A DNA stretch of 64,000 nucleotides from the NCBI GenBank assembly GCA_016858145.1, contig JAEHOE010000087.1, positions 62,001-126,000 of the forward strand, given 5' to 3'. Shown in pieces: positions 1-12,500 of the stretch. Source of the stretch: Edaphochlamys debaryana (taxonomy: Eukaryota; Chlorophyta; Chlorophyceae; Chlamydomonadales). Every line of letters starts with the position of its first letter. Position 1 is the stretch's first letter. Both the position numbers and the translations under genes were made by a program. Under the pieces are notes generated by a model. The model ran no database searches. It was not told where the DNA came from and was given only the letters and a program-made list of their open reading frames with translations.

Positions 1-279
1 GCGAATGGCAGCGGCGGCGGCGGTGGCGGCGGCGCGACGGCGATGGCGCGGAGCGGCCTGGCGCCGTCGGGGCCGGCGCCATCGGCGCCGCCGCCGCCGG
101 CGGGCGCGGGCCCGGCGGCGGGGTCAGCGTCGGGGGCGCAGGCGGGGGCTGGCGGCGCGGCGGCGCGTGGGGGGAGCAGGCTGGCGCGGTACAGCGGGCA
201 GCTGGGCGGCAGCGAGCTGGATGACATCCGGGCGCGGCTGGAGGCGCTGCTGCCGCCGGATGATGGGCCCTCGGCCTAG
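1..279 (+). CDS. 3' end of an unidentified gene (5' end outside window)
   Basis: Frame 1 is open from the first base to a TAG at 277-279, giving about 92 residues. The first two thirds are Gly/Ala/Ser/Pro-rich low complexity, typical of volvocine exons. The last 30 or so residues are more complex and end in a short amphipathic, acidic helix (SELDDIRARLEALLPPDD). No known domain is recognisable in this tail. A TGTAA motif about 515 bases downstream fits a 3' UTR for this gene. Reading in from base 1 is an assumption, because the exon may begin inside the visible part. Function unknown. Confidence 0.6.
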   Translation, partial: ANGSGGGGGGGATAMARSGLAPSGPAPSAPPPPAGAGPAAGSASGAQAGAGGAAARGGSRLARYSGQLGGSELDDIRARLEALLPPDDGPSA

Positions 280-794
280 GCGCGACCGGGCCCCGGGCCG
301 CGGATGGGGCTGTGCCGCTTGCACCTGCATGGCCCTGCCCTGGACTGAGGCCAGCGGGGGTCTGCCGCCCGAGTCGGCGCGCTGGAAAGAGCGCCGGCGG
401 TTGGTTGGGTCGACGAGGCGCGGGGTCGGCGAGGCGCGTTGCTGTGGCGCCAGAGACCGGGCCGGGGCGCGGGGTGGCCGGGTGCCGCCCCTCCCCCGCT
501 TGCGCTGCGTTTGCTCGGCGGCAGACGGGCGGGAGCATGGAGGGAGGGCATGAGCTCTGTCGGCGCTGCGAGGCGCGATGACCGCAGCGGGCGGGCGGAG
601 GAGCGTGCTACTGTACTATCATGACTATCACCGTGTCGAGTCCCCGCGTCTTGTGCTAGGCCGCGGGCTGCTCGCGGCGACGGGTTGGGGCGCGGGCGAG
701 CGGTGCGGCCCGCTCGGCCCGTGCCCAGTGGCCCGGCGTCGGCGTCAGCAGCGGCGGCGGCGCTGTCGGGGATTGGAGCGGCGTGAAGCAGAGG

Positions 795-799
795 TGTAA
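795..799 (+). terminator. Putative TGTAA poly(A) signal
   Basis: TGTAA is the usual green-algal polyadenylation signal. This copy lies about 515 bases after the stop codon at 279, a normal 3' UTR length for the group. Confidence 0.45.
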
Positions 800-1280
800 G
801 CTGCAGCGTTGCTTGGCTGACGTCGGACCGCAAAGACGGGAAGCTTTGTACCGGTAAACTGCTCAGATCATTAGGGGGGTGGACACGCATTTGGTGTGGT
901 ACGACAGCCGAGGGCTCTAGCATCATGCGAGCCGCGGGCCCCTGGGGCCGCACCTTTGAAAGCTCCTGAGGGATCGGCGTTCGGCAATATTGGCAGGCGC
1001 AGCAGGGGGAAGGGGGCGGGAGTGCGGCTTCGCACGTCCAGGTTTGCCAGCCGCATGACTGACCATGGCGGAATGCGTACTGGAAGATGGCCTGGGGGCT
1101 GGACAACTCCGATGAAAGCGTTCGGTGAGGGTTCATCACTACTAGGGGTTGTTCCCGATCGGAGGTTGCAGGGGCTGCGATGGGCAGTGAACGGCGGGGG
1201 GCGCAGTTGCGGTCTTTGCCAGCGGTTTTGAGCCAACGAGCGGTGGGGGACCTGAGCGGAGGGCAGTTTTGGAGTGCGCG

Positions 1281-1354
1281 TTAGTGGTGAGTCCTTGGCC
1301 AGGCCTGTGGCGGGTCCTTAGTGGTGAGTCCATGGCCAGGCCTGTGGCGGGTCT
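1281..1354. repeat. 37-bp tandem duplication, two copies
   Basis: Copies at 1281-1317 and 1318-1354 differ at two positions by eye. Both contain TTAGTGGTGAGTCC followed by GGCCAGGCCTGTGGCGGGTC. No coding sense is evident. Confidence 0.85.
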
Positions 1355-4300
1355 TCCTTCCCGCTTGACTGACACACCCTCTAACCAATGCGGCTGAGTG
1401 CGGCTGAGTGGTTGAGAGGTGCCGGTCGACGGACCGCGTGTGCGGATGCGTCGGCGAGTGATGACCTCCCTCATATGTGTCGAGCGTCAATCGAGGGCGA
1501 GTGCGCAGTGCGGTTAGTTATGAAGGTTTCTCTGTTCGAGTTTGCAAGCCCCGTTTTGCTGTCGCTGGGGGTCAGATTGGGTGCTTTGTGGCCCGTTGCA
1601 AACGATATGAGGGCGGCCCGTTGCCAGGCTTTCGCCGGCGTGGTTTGGGACCCTTGTTGCTTGCATTTCGGGTTGCCCCGGAATGCAAGAGCGCTGCTTG
1701 ACATGAGAGGGCATGCGTGATACAGGCTGTCAGAGAGCTGAAGTGTGAGCCAGAGGGTTACCGTCGGCAGGGCAAGCTAGCCCACACAAGGGGAGCGCCG
1801 GATCCGTAATACCAGGGCTGGATTGGGGATAGGACTTTTGGCAATTTAGCATGGCTGTTTAGATGCGTCCCAACATTTGAAGCCATGAGTGGGGACTACT
1901 AGCCGCCCAAGGGGGTGGTGCTTGAGCACTCTTCGACTGCGTCGCAGACGAGAGATGGGCGGTCATGGGCCCTGTTGCGTGCGTGGGGCAGCGGAAGCGA
2001 AGACGCGGGGGGGCGGCAGTTGCTGCGGACACTGTTAGCCAGCTGAGGAGCTCGTGCAATGCAGAGTGCGGGGGTCCACGGTTTGTGTTGAGCTGGCTTC
2101 GTCGCTTGGTCTGTGCGGGCATGAACGCAACAAGGGTGTCTGTCCCTCCTCAGGACAGGGAAAAGGGCTGAGCCCCAAACCCCGCGAGGCCGGGCAGCAC
2201 TGGGGCCGCGCAATCAAACACTACACCCCAAAATTGAAAGCCACCCTTTGTTTGCTGCCACCCTACGCCACCCTGGACCAAAAGCTGCTCGTCGCGTTGG
2301 CCGGGCCGATTTGGCCCTGCCGTCCCTGCGCCACGCGACCACGCCCACCGTGCGTGCCTCATCGGCTGGAGCGCTAGGGGCGGCGGGCAGCACACAAGCA
2401 GCAAGGCAGCCTAGCACGGTGGCTGCCCGAAGGCAAGACTGGAAGCGCTTCCGGGCTAGGGGTCGAGGGGTACCACTGCTGGGCGTAAGAAGCAGGTTGG
2501 CAGAACGCGGGCGGCTGGGAGGACTCGGCTGGGGTTGCTCAGATGTGCCCTTCACCGGAACCCTCCAACCCTGCTGCAACGCTCAAGAGCGAGGGCGCGG
2601 ATCAGGCATGGGCAAAGGACCACTCGCGGGCGTTGCACATTACACTAACCTAACCTAACGGCAAGAAACACAACGGCACCAGGAGCCAGCGCGGCGGCTG
2701 CCGTGCCTCAATACCCACCCCAGCCACACACACCCACGCAAAGTCAACGGCCCCCGGAAAGTCACCCCAGCACAAGCCGGAAGGCGGCACTGGGAGCACC
2801 GGCAAACGCCGACCCCCGGCACCTGCATCCCCAACATGCGTTCCTGCGCGCCCCTACCCACCCCCATTCCCATCCGCCATCCAGCCATCCGAACCCGCAT
2901 CCAACCCACCTCCGACATCAACTCAATGCCAGCGGCTATTGTAGCTCCGCCTGACAGAACGCGCCGCCCCGCCAAGCGAGGAACGAGCTCAAATACAGCG
3001 CTCTCCGCCCCCAGGCTCAGGTCACGATGCAACCTTTTCGAGGCCCACCGCCCCCGTCCCAGGCCAGGCCCCACAATGCCCCGATGCAACACCCACCATG
3101 CATGCCTTAGTGCGTGCTGTGCAAACCCACCGTGCCGGTCGCGCATTTATTCTCAAAGCTTGGCCCTTTCGTACTTTACGCTGCTGCAATGTAGTGCTGC
3201 CCGCACAAGCGGCCACCCACCAGATGAGATGATGCAAAACACCCACCGGAAACCCCTCCCATACCAGAAGTAGCGGGGATAGAGTGCTTTACTCGCGTCG
3301 ACAGAAACCCACAGCGTGGGCTCAACTGCCGGACCGCCCAATGCCGCCAAGCCGACAACAGTTTCATAAGGACGCATCTCAGCTCTTATGCCGTATGCAT
3401 GGCCGGCCTCCCTGCTAGCTGTGGTAAACCGATAATGGAAGTCGGCAGGGGGCGTAGGGCAACACACGCCCTCCAGTAAGCTGCAGCCGTGCACCAATGC
3501 GGCTCAAACAATCCCTCCAGGCACGGCGCAACCAGCGCCTAGTCACAGGTACACGCCACTCCGGCCGCCAAAGTCGCAACCCCGGCCCAACCGACAGGGG
3601 ACAAGCGCGGGAACACACAACAGAAACAACAGCCTTGAGCGCCCCTGTCGGACGAGTGACCGACCGAGCTCAGTGCAGCCCGTTTTCAGGCAGTGCCGCT
3701 GTTCCAACCAATGGACTGGACCGGTGTCGCGCCCCCGCCCTGCCACGTCGAACCCCACCAACCGCCTCCGCCCCTACCATGCATGTGAGCCCTCCTCGGC
3801 CCATTGTAAGCTCACAGCCGGACAGGTGCCGCTCCCTCAACATGCCATCTCATATGATTTCCTCCCTCAAGTGCTCCTCCGCCGCAGACCTGCAATCAGC
3901 CCTTCCTCGATAGCCCGCCTCCCGCTTAGAAGGCCACATGCCCTAGCCCAGCTACCAAACAAACCGCAACCCCTCGCATGCCGACCAGACGACGCCTGAT
4001 ATCGCTTGTTTGAAGTCTGACTTGTTGTCGATTGTGCAACTGTGTTCCGGCTGCCCTTGCCTCACCGCGACAGGCCCCAGAGCGAATGGGCGAGCCATGG
4101 CTCACCCGGGGACGAAAGGAACGCACTAGCCAAAGGGGACGCAGGAGAAACACAACACACCCCAGCCCCGGCCCGTTTCTGCTGCGCTGAGGCCCCTCAC
4201 GCCAATGCCTGTATATTCCGGGCCGCAGCCGCCGGCCGCGCCGGCGCCTAACCATGTGGTCCGGTCGGCTCCTTGCCCGTTCATCCCTTCTGACTAATGC

Positions 4301-4896
4301 TGACGGTGTAGAGCGTGTGCTGCGAGTCGCCTCATCCCGTTGGCGGGGCGCGCGAAAGCACCCATCCGCGTTTGTTTTCGTTGCAGAGCTGGTTTTGATG
4401 CTTGCTTGCCTGCTTCCATTTCTGCCATGCCTCGAAGCCAGGGCGTAGAGATCAACCTGCCGAGCCGGCTGCGCAACGCTGCGAAGCCGTCCAGAAAAGC
4501 GCTTTGCGGCCGATCAAAGCGGAGGTTGATCGGCGCAAACGCGCGCTGCTGCGTGCTTTAGTGCCCAAAGCATCGCGTCCGTGGCTGAGCCGCCGGCCGC
4601 TTCTGCTTGCCCTCCCCATGCGCTGTCCCATGCCTCCGGCCAATGCTGGCCCTACGAGCCCCGCCGCTGCGCGGCCCTGCAGCCGCCGAAAGCCCTCTCC
4701 GTGGCCGCAGCGCGCTGTCTTGGCAGCTGCAGCCGCGGCCTGCTGTGGCCCGGTCCTCCTCGCGCCGCCGTGTCGTGCCTCCGCCGCATGCAACAACCGG
4801 CGGCGGAGTGCAGCTGCGGCGGTTTGCCCAAGCGTCCCTGACGCCTGACCGCCAACCGCCACAACCGCCGCCAACCGTGACAGATCGTTGGGGGCA

Positions 4897-6526
4897 TTAG
4901 CAGATGCTGAGCTCCAGGTAGCGGTTGCCCAGGTAGTGGCGGTTGAGGTCGCGTACGGCGCGCAGGGCCTCCTGCGGTCCCGAGAAGCTCAGCCATGCCT
5001 CGCCCGACGGGCGGCCGAGCTGATCGAGGCCGATCTGCAGCGTGTCGGGCAGATACTGATACGACTGGAAGAAGGCCAAGATCTCGGTGGGCGTGCTGCC
5101 GTACGGCAGGCCGCGGATCTTGATCGTGGGCGACGTCGGCGCCTGCACGACGCGCGTGCCCGCAACGAAGTGGCCGCCGCCCGGGCCGGACGCGGGCGGC
5201 GGCGGCAGGTGCAGGCCCTGGGCGCCTAGTGACTGGGGCAGCATCCCGCCGGCTCCCGCGCCGCGGCTCTGCATGGGGCCGCCTGCGCCACCCTGGCCGC
5301 CGAGGCCCCCGCCGCCCTGCTGCGAGCCCATCCCACCGCCCAGGCTGAGCCCGCCGAACTGCGCCGCGAGCGCCGCCGGGGACTGGTACTGGCCCATGCC
5401 CGGCTGGCCCATGCCGCCTGGCAGGCCGCCGCCAGCGCCGCCCTGGCCCTGCCCGCCACCGGGCTGCTGCCCGCCCTGGCCGTAGCCCTGGCCGTACCCG
5501 GGCTGCCTGCAGGGCGAGACGAGTTGGGGCGCAAGGGTGTGTAAGGAAGCGCTTGGCGGGAGTGCGGGAGGGTTTTGGATGGGGATTTGCGGCCGACTCC
5601 GAGGCTGACTGGCGCCGCAGAAACGTATTTGAAACGCGAGCAGCAGTTGGCTCCGCATCCGATAACACTGCCGGGTTCTGGGCGTTTGACACTCACCAGA
5701 GCCGTGACTCGACTTGCGGCTGGCCAGGGCCGCCCTGCTGCGAGTAGGGCGCGCCCATGCCGGCGTTCGGGCCCATCATCACATGACGACCCCCGGGCAT
5801 GACCGTGGGCATGAGCTGAACGGGCCCGCCCATGTACGGCATGTTGTTACGCTGCTGCGAGCGCATCATCCGCGAGCGAAGCTTTGCGGCCGCGCCCGGA
5901 ATCGCCAGAGTGCCGAGTCGAACCTGCTCCTCCATTTCCGCACGGGGTACGTGCAGCAGGCGTACGTAGCGCTGTCCAATGTACTCTCCGTTCTTGGAGA
6001 GCGCCTGCGCGGAGAGTCCGTTCAGCAACACTCGTCGTAAGCACCAAACGACCTCAACCTCTCACCTTGAGGGCCTCCTCCTTGCTCACGAACTCCGCGA
6101 AAGCCTGTTACGAAGGAGGGCGAAGTTGGCAAGAGCAAACTCCCGCCGCTTGCGCGCGGCAGATTCTTACCAGGCCGCTGGGTCGGCCGTCAGGCTCGTA
6201 GACAAAGCTGACGGTCTTCAGCTCGTAGGGAGCGAAGAACTGGCGGATGTCCTCTTCCGTGGCGGAGTAGGGAAGCCCCCTGCAGAGGCAACGGAGCCGG
6301 CGCGCGCAGATTCAGGGCAGGCCCACGCGAACCGCCTGAAACGCTCGCGCAAGCACCCCCAAGCCACTGACTTGAGCTTCAGGATTGCGGAGGTCTGATC
6401 AGCCTGCCGCTGGCGCGCCAAGCCGTCTGCCGAGCCTGCTCCGCTGAAGCTGCTGGGGTCACCGTGGCCCACAGCGCCGGCCTGAGCCGCTGCCAGGTCC
6501 GGCTGAGCACCACCGAGAGGATCCAT
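4897..6526 (-). CDS. hnRNP F/H-like RNA-binding protein with two quasi-RRMs
   Basis: Five exons: 6526-6372, 6279-6171, 6104-6066, 6004-5697 and 5506-4897, totalling 1,221 nt and 406 residues in one frame. RRM1 (about residues 48-135) begins ILKLKGLPYSATEEDIRQFF. RRM2 (about 331-406) contains TIKIRGLPYGSTPTEILAFF and ends at the C-terminus. Both carry the R/K-GLPY signature of the quasi-RRMs in hnRNP F/H, GRSF1 and ESRP proteins, which bind G-tracts in RNA and influence splicing or polyadenylation. The linker is Gly/Gln/Met-rich (GYGQGYGQGG), as in animal hnRNPs, and may be disordered. The start is the first ATG of an open exon and precedes a 47-residue low-complexity leader. Expected to be nuclear. 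The last acceptor has two adjacent CAGs, so a small NAGNAG-like choice is possible. Confidence 0.88.
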
Positions 6527-8076
6527 TCCTGCCTAGACGCCGCTGCTGCGACCTTCCGTGGCCCAGCCCAACCGCAAATGTTTGTCTTGAAGCTCCGGAC
6601 GCCCCGACCAGCTAGGTGCGGACCTCGTGCGTTCTAGTGAGCTGCCAGGGCCTTCAGGCCTTTGAACAAGCGTTGGAGCGCTGGACGCTGGTTTGACGCA
6701 GCTGAGCGTTTCGAGCAAAGCAGCAAGCGTGCTAGTGGGCCTGTGTGGTCTATCAAGGTGGGAGCCGCTGTGCAATGCGTGCTGGCGTGCCGCTTGCCGA
6801 GAGGGTGCAAGTCGACGACTGGGAGGAATGACTGCTCGACCGAGCCTCATCTCGAGTCCACCTCGGTCTCGGTGCTAGGTGCCCCTCCTGAACTGTGCTG
6901 CTATCACCCGCGAGCTACCCCGCGGTCCCCACGCAGACCCCACGCCAGCGGAACGTCGCCGTTTCATAAGCGCCTGCATTTCAATTGCTTTTTGCGTTGC
7001 TTCCGGGTTACTTGATACTAGATCCCCTCTGCGCCTTATCGAGTCCCATATCTTCCTTGGCGCGGTTGCAGGCGAGACAGGAATGCTTGCCCCGGTTGCG
7101 TCGCACGGCCCGGAACGCGGCTCAGGTGCTACGAGTCCGCCAGCGTGAACCTGGTGGTCCGTGGGAATGTTTCGCACGGGGCAGGCTAAACGCACGGCTC
7201 CGTATCGGTATATTGGCGTATTGGCGTTCGACCGCGGCCGCAGCCCATTCTCCGTTGCGGCCCGCCCGCCGCTCGCGACAAGCCCAGACGGCCCGTGACG
7301 GTTCAGGAAGATGTTGGGTGGTTTGTTGGTGAGGATCTGTGTACAGGCAGAGCACGGGCGGCCGCCGCGCGTGCGCGGGTGTCGAACTCGCAACGTAGGC
7401 GAGCTGGGCGAGCAAGCGAGACAAAGCGAAATGATTTCTGAACCACTGCTGTCTAGACATACCCTGTTACTGTCAGGACACTTCGTCCACCTGTGTCCAC
7501 CTGTGTCCTCCTGTGTCCTCGGCCTTCGCGCCCGCCTAGTGGTGGGCCCATCTGGCCCGTCCCGACCAGCCCGCGGCTCTCGCCTGTGTTCCCCTGCGTG
7601 TTCCAGCCCCGGCCAGCTGCCGCCCCCCCCCTCCACAGACGGGCTCGGCGCTCTGGGGCGTGGGGGCGTTTCGTTGTTCACGAGGCGCACAGCGCGCTTT
7701 TGTCTCTTGCGCTGGTCCATCCTCAGGCTGCTCCACGCCGGCCGACTCAGGCTGGGCCCGGGCTCTTGCGGGCCAACGGAACCTGCACACAACAGTCTCC
7801 TGCTAGCAACACGAGGCGGGGCACATCACATACAGGGGTTTGGAATGTAGAGCTCACGTGGCTGGCCTCGAGGCAGGGGACGGTGGCGACAGGCAGGGTG
7901 GGGGCGTGGCCGCGTGGGGCGGGGGCTCAGGCAGAGCTTCCCCACTCAAGCCGGCGCAGTACAGATGCAGCCTCAGCCCTGCTTGTTAGGTTCAGCTGTC
8001 CCCTGATCACGTGCTCAGGGCGTGGGCACGGGGTCTCCGCTCGGCTGCTGGAAGCCCACATTTGGGCAGTGGCAAC
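6527..8076. other. Intergenic: 5' flank of the hnRNP-like gene
   Basis: No coding sequence is supported here. It should include the promoter and 5' UTR of the minus-strand hnRNP-like gene. A 10-bp motif (CTGTGTCCAC/CTGTGTCCTC) is repeated three times at 7491-7520. Confidence 0.45.
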
Positions 8077-8081
8077 TTACA
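8077..8081 (-). terminator. Putative TGTAA poly(A) signal of the BTB gene
   Basis: TTACA on the plus strand reads TGTAA on the minus strand, about 1.5 kb beyond the stop of the BTB gene at 9,564. It is the first such motif I found downstream. The sequence between holds no convincing gene and is probably 3' UTR or spacer. Confidence 0.35.
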
Positions 8082-8289
8082 ACACGCACCCACTCGCTGA
8101 TTCGCACGTCTGCTTTGCACCACTGCATTATCTCAGCAACTGACCCAGGTGGTGTCCGTGGTGAGCCTTGCGGCCGCCAGGGGGCCAGGTCCCCTCCACG
8201 CTCCACCCTTCAGCATCCGACCGAGGACGGTCTCACTCGCGCCACTGGGCACTCACCCCTGCCCTGCTTCTACACCCTGTCGCATCCGG

Positions 8290-8330
8290 CTGGTGGGCCA
8301 GACCCGGCTAGTTGCACGTTGCATTGACCC
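8290..8330. repeat. Short dispersed repeat, copy 1
   Basis: This 41-bp segment matches 60,540-60,580 at about 36 of 41 positions by eye. The shared core includes GACCCGGC and CGTTGCATTGAC. Flanks diverge quickly. It may be a remnant of a mobile element. Confidence 0.5.
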
Positions 8331-9563
8331 CTGCCCTCAGAGTCGGCGCAGGCCCAGGCAGCCCTGGCCTACTCACATCCGCACCCAGGCGGACAGCCTG
8401 TGAGCGCACGCCAGCCGAAGGACGACGGAAGGGCCGGTAAGTGCCCGTTCAATTGAAGGAGACTTGTTGCGCGCGCGCGCAAAGGCCTGACTGTGGCCCT
8501 CGGCGCTTACGTTATGGGCGTCGGTAGCACCAATGGTAGTGGAAGCCACAATCAGCGCCCCCCGAGATTGTACGGTGGGCCTTAGCCAATGTCCGGCGAC
8601 CGTTGTCCTGACCGCTTCCACGCCTACCCTCACCCCTTCACACGTGGGACGTGGCAAGGCTCAGACCCTGCCAGCAGCCCCTCATGAGCATGGCTCACAC
8701 CCTCAATGGGGAGCGTTCTAAGCCAGGGGCGGCCGTGCAGCCAGCAACGCCAGCCGGGGTGCACGTTTCGTACGGCAGGCCGTGCCCACGTGGCCCCGTG
8801 CACTCGCTGGGATCGATCCCTCAAGACGCGGATTCGCCGTATGAAAGCCACCCAACCCCGCCCGCCCCCACGCGTGCACCTGCACCTGTCCCCAGCCCTT
8901 GGGCAAGTGGGGCAGCCCCCAAGGGTAGGCGGACAGGCCCCACAGCAAAAGCCTGGTCCTCCATAAACCCCACGCACCAGCTCCCTATGGTGCCATGGCC
9001 AAGCCATGTGAGGACCGCCGCCTGCCTGATCCTCCGCCGATCTCCCGTCGCGCGCGCCATCGCTGACTGACTCAGCCACGCCTTGCGTCCGTCCGCCAAC
9101 CTCCGTGACACGGTCTGCTTTATCCGTGTGATCCGTACGCCCGGCCCTTCCCCAAGCTTCCTCATTACCCTTGGCCACCGTCATCCTCCTCAGATTTGTT
9201 CGATGAATGGATGAATGCAAGTTCACAGCCGCCATTGTCGGCCACCGTCAAGCCGACTGGTCACGCGTGACCCGACGCAGCAGGCCATGCCCACGCCCTC
9301 GGCTCCCCGGCCCCCGCCTGTGGCGCGCCCCGCCCCGCCAGCGCTGGCAGCCCCATGCGCCCTCCCAAGTGGGGCCACCGAGACCCCGTTGGGGCCCCCG
9401 TGAGGCGCCGCACCCAGCGTCCATCCTTCACCGTACAGCATCCAGCTCGGCGGCCCATGTGGGTCGGGCCCATGCCGATCTGGGTCGGGCCCATGCCGAT
9501 CTGGGTCGGGCCCGTGCATCCCGTCTGGCGGCTGAGGGGATAGAACCTCCCACATGCAGGCCG

Positions 9564-12500
9564 TCACCTGCCGCCCCCCGCCCGGGCGCAGGTGGCGCAC
9601 AGGAGCTCGAGCATGAGGTCGGGGCTCTCGGCCAGGCGCCGGGCGGTGTGGGGCGCGGCGGCCAGCACCTCGGCCTGAAGCGGGGAGCGGGCGGGGGCGG
9701 GGCGGGGGGGGTTGGGGGAAGGCGCGTGTGTGCATGGGTTTTGAAGTAGCATTCCAAGGAGAGGCACGGGGCGGCCCTGCCCCAACGTGCAGCCCAGGCT
9801 CGAGCCCCTCCCAAGCCCTGAAGCCGGTCAGGCCCCCAGCCCCACCTGGTGTCCCAGGTACCAGGCCTTGAGCCCGGCCAGCAGCGACACGAACGCCGGC
9901 CCGCGCCCCTCCGCCCACAGCATGTCGGACACGACGCCCTCCACCGCCACCGCCCCCAGGACCACGGCCTGCGGGGGTGGGCATGAGGTTGGGTGGTTTG
10001 GTGGTTGAGTGGGCGGTTTGAGTGGTTGAGTGGCGGTTTCGGTGGTTAAGGTGGGGGGATGAAAAGAGGTTGGGATTTGGGGAAGGAGCGGAGCGTGTAA
10101 GGCTGAGCGGGAGCGCTCTTGCTGGGGATGAACCATTCGCAACCGCGGGGTGACGGCCGCAATGGGTGATGGGTGCAGACACGACGCATCGCCGCCACAA
10201 CCATCCGACGCCATGCACTGGGCCCTGCACCTTGGCACAGAGGACCCCCGTCTACTGCGTCTAGCCACCCTCTGCAACACACTCCCACCTGCGCCTCCCT
10301 GCACAGCTCCGGCAGCAGCAGGCGGTCCGCCAGCTCGGCCACCGACTGCGCCTGCTGCGGCGGGATGGCGGCGGCGCCGGTGTAGAGCCAGCGCAGCACC
10401 AGCGCAAAGGCCTCCGGGTCGGCGTCCGGAAGGCCCAGCGCCGCCTCGCCAGAGTCCGCAAACTCGCCCTCCAGCCGCTGCCGGAAGTAGTCGCACCGTG
10501 TGGCCAAGACCAACCTATGCACCGCAAAGCACCGGCCCCCGACCTCCACCGTCAGGTCTGAGCTCCTGTCCGGCTGCCGGTCCAACAGGGCCCCGAAATC
10601 CGCTGCCAGGGTTCGTGCGGCCTCGCCTTCGCCCGACAGCCCTGCGCTCCCAAGCGTGGCGGCGGTGGATGCGGGGGAAGGGCCGAGGCGGGGCTGAGTG
10701 AGGCCCAGGTCCAGCACCAGCAGCTCGTTGTCGTCGTTATCGCACAGCACCTTGGAAAGAAAGGATATGAGAAAGGGAAAGAGGGTCAGGAGGATGAGAA
10801 TGGACGGGATAGGAACGGGAGCGGGAGGAGCGTTGAAGGAAGTTTGCGAAGGGAAAGAGGTGCGAGGAAGAAGAGGACAAGGAGGGACGGGACACGAGTG
10901 GGCTGGGAGGGATAAGTAGCTTGTCAGCATTTCCCGGCGCTGCACGCACTTTCGGGTACCTGATTCGGCAAGCCTGCCCCCCACCGACCAACCGTACACG
11001 TACCGTCCTCTTACAGAGAAGAGCCGAACCCTTAACCCTAGTACCAGACGGCCAACCTACCCAACAGACCGTCCCTGTTCCCTACTCTCTGACAGTAACA
11101 GCCAGCCCAGCCGCCCCATCCATCCACTCACCAGATACCCGTTAGGCAGGATGGCGGGAAGCCCCAACACGCTCTCGAAGTTGCTGGCGACCGTAGCTAC
11201 GGTACCGTCGGGCCGTACACGCCGTACGGTGGACATACGGGAATGCAGGTTCACGTCGGCGGCGTAGATGCTGCGGCGGTTGGGGCGGTGGTCGGAGGGC
11301 TGTTGGGCGAGGGCGAGGAGGCAAGGCAGGGGTGCGCGGGAGCGGCGGGAATGCAAGGGGAGGGGCCACACGGGCCCAGACATCCCACGGCTGCAGCAGA
11401 GCTAGGAGCGGCTGTGGAAACGCCGCCGGTGCGCGCTCTTCAGGTATTTGCCATACGATCGTACGGTGCCCGCTGCCGTACCTGCCGTCCGCGTCCACGG
11501 CAATGCCGTACAGGTCGAGGAAGCGCGCCTCCGCGCCCACACCGTCGATGACGCCCGCCTCCACCTCGCATCCGGCTAGCAGGACCTCGGCCGGGCCCAG
11601 GCCCTCAGCTGGGCCCAGGCCCGGGCCCTGCGCGGGCCCAGCCGGGCCCAGCGGTAGCCGATCTGCATGCATTGTTTGAGGGCCCGGAAGGAGGGGCGCC
11701 GCATAGGTTGCGGGAGTCAAGGTGACCGACACGAGGCAGTGGTCACCGAGTTCAAGCCGCACACCGCATGGCACAGAAGGACGCTCAAAAGCATACTCGC
11801 ATAGGCGGTTGGCACAGATCTTGGAGACATGCGCAGCACGCGCAGCGGAGACGAGCATGCGCCTCGGTAAACCTGCCGATGCAACTCCCTAGCACGTCAT
11901 GCCCCCCCCTGCGGACCACACCCACTACCCTCATCCCAAGCCCTCCCACTCCGCCACACTGCCCCCACTCCCCAACGCACATATGGCCGTCTGTGTCGCC
12001 ACGATCAGGCATGGCTCGGCCTTGGCCCCGGCGTCGCCGCCACCGCCATCGCCGCCGTCGTACGCCAGGCCCCAGATCTCCGACGGGGCCGCGTACGGCA
12101 GCGTGCTGACTAGGACGCTCTCGCGCAAATACGCGCCGCCGCCCTGGACTCCCTCCGCTGCTCCTCCTCCTCCCCCTCCTCCTCCTCCGCCCCCTGCTCC
12201 CCCTCCTCCAGCCCCGCAGGCGCCACTGCAGCCTCCGCCGCCGCCGTTGTCAGCCCCCGAGCCCGCTGAAGGGCCGCAGGGGACGGGCGGCGGCAGCGAT
12301 ATCTTGCGGATGCAGTCCACGTCCGCGACGTAGAGCGCGCCCGCGCCGTCCGGACAGAAGTGGGAGGGGTCGCGGAAGCGAGCTAGCTCGCCCGTGCCGT
12401 CGACCTCGCCCGCTTGGTCGGGCTCCCCCCCAATGCAGACCTTAAGGGGGGTGGCAGGGAGGGTGGGGGTGGGAGGATGAAAAGGTGAGGGGGGAGGGGG

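Larger units (their letters stand above)
280..4896. other. Noncoding stretch between convergent genes
   Basis: This 4.6 kb holds the 3' UTR of the gene ending at 279 and, on the minus strand, the 3' flank of the hnRNP-like gene ending at 4,897. Open frames here are short, change composition at random and give no recognisable protein on either strand. The only structured element I see is a 37-bp tandem duplication at 1281-1354. A minus-strand TGTAA (TTACA at 2640-2644) could be the poly(A) signal of the hnRNP-like gene, but this would imply an unusually long 3' UTR. Confidence 0.5.
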
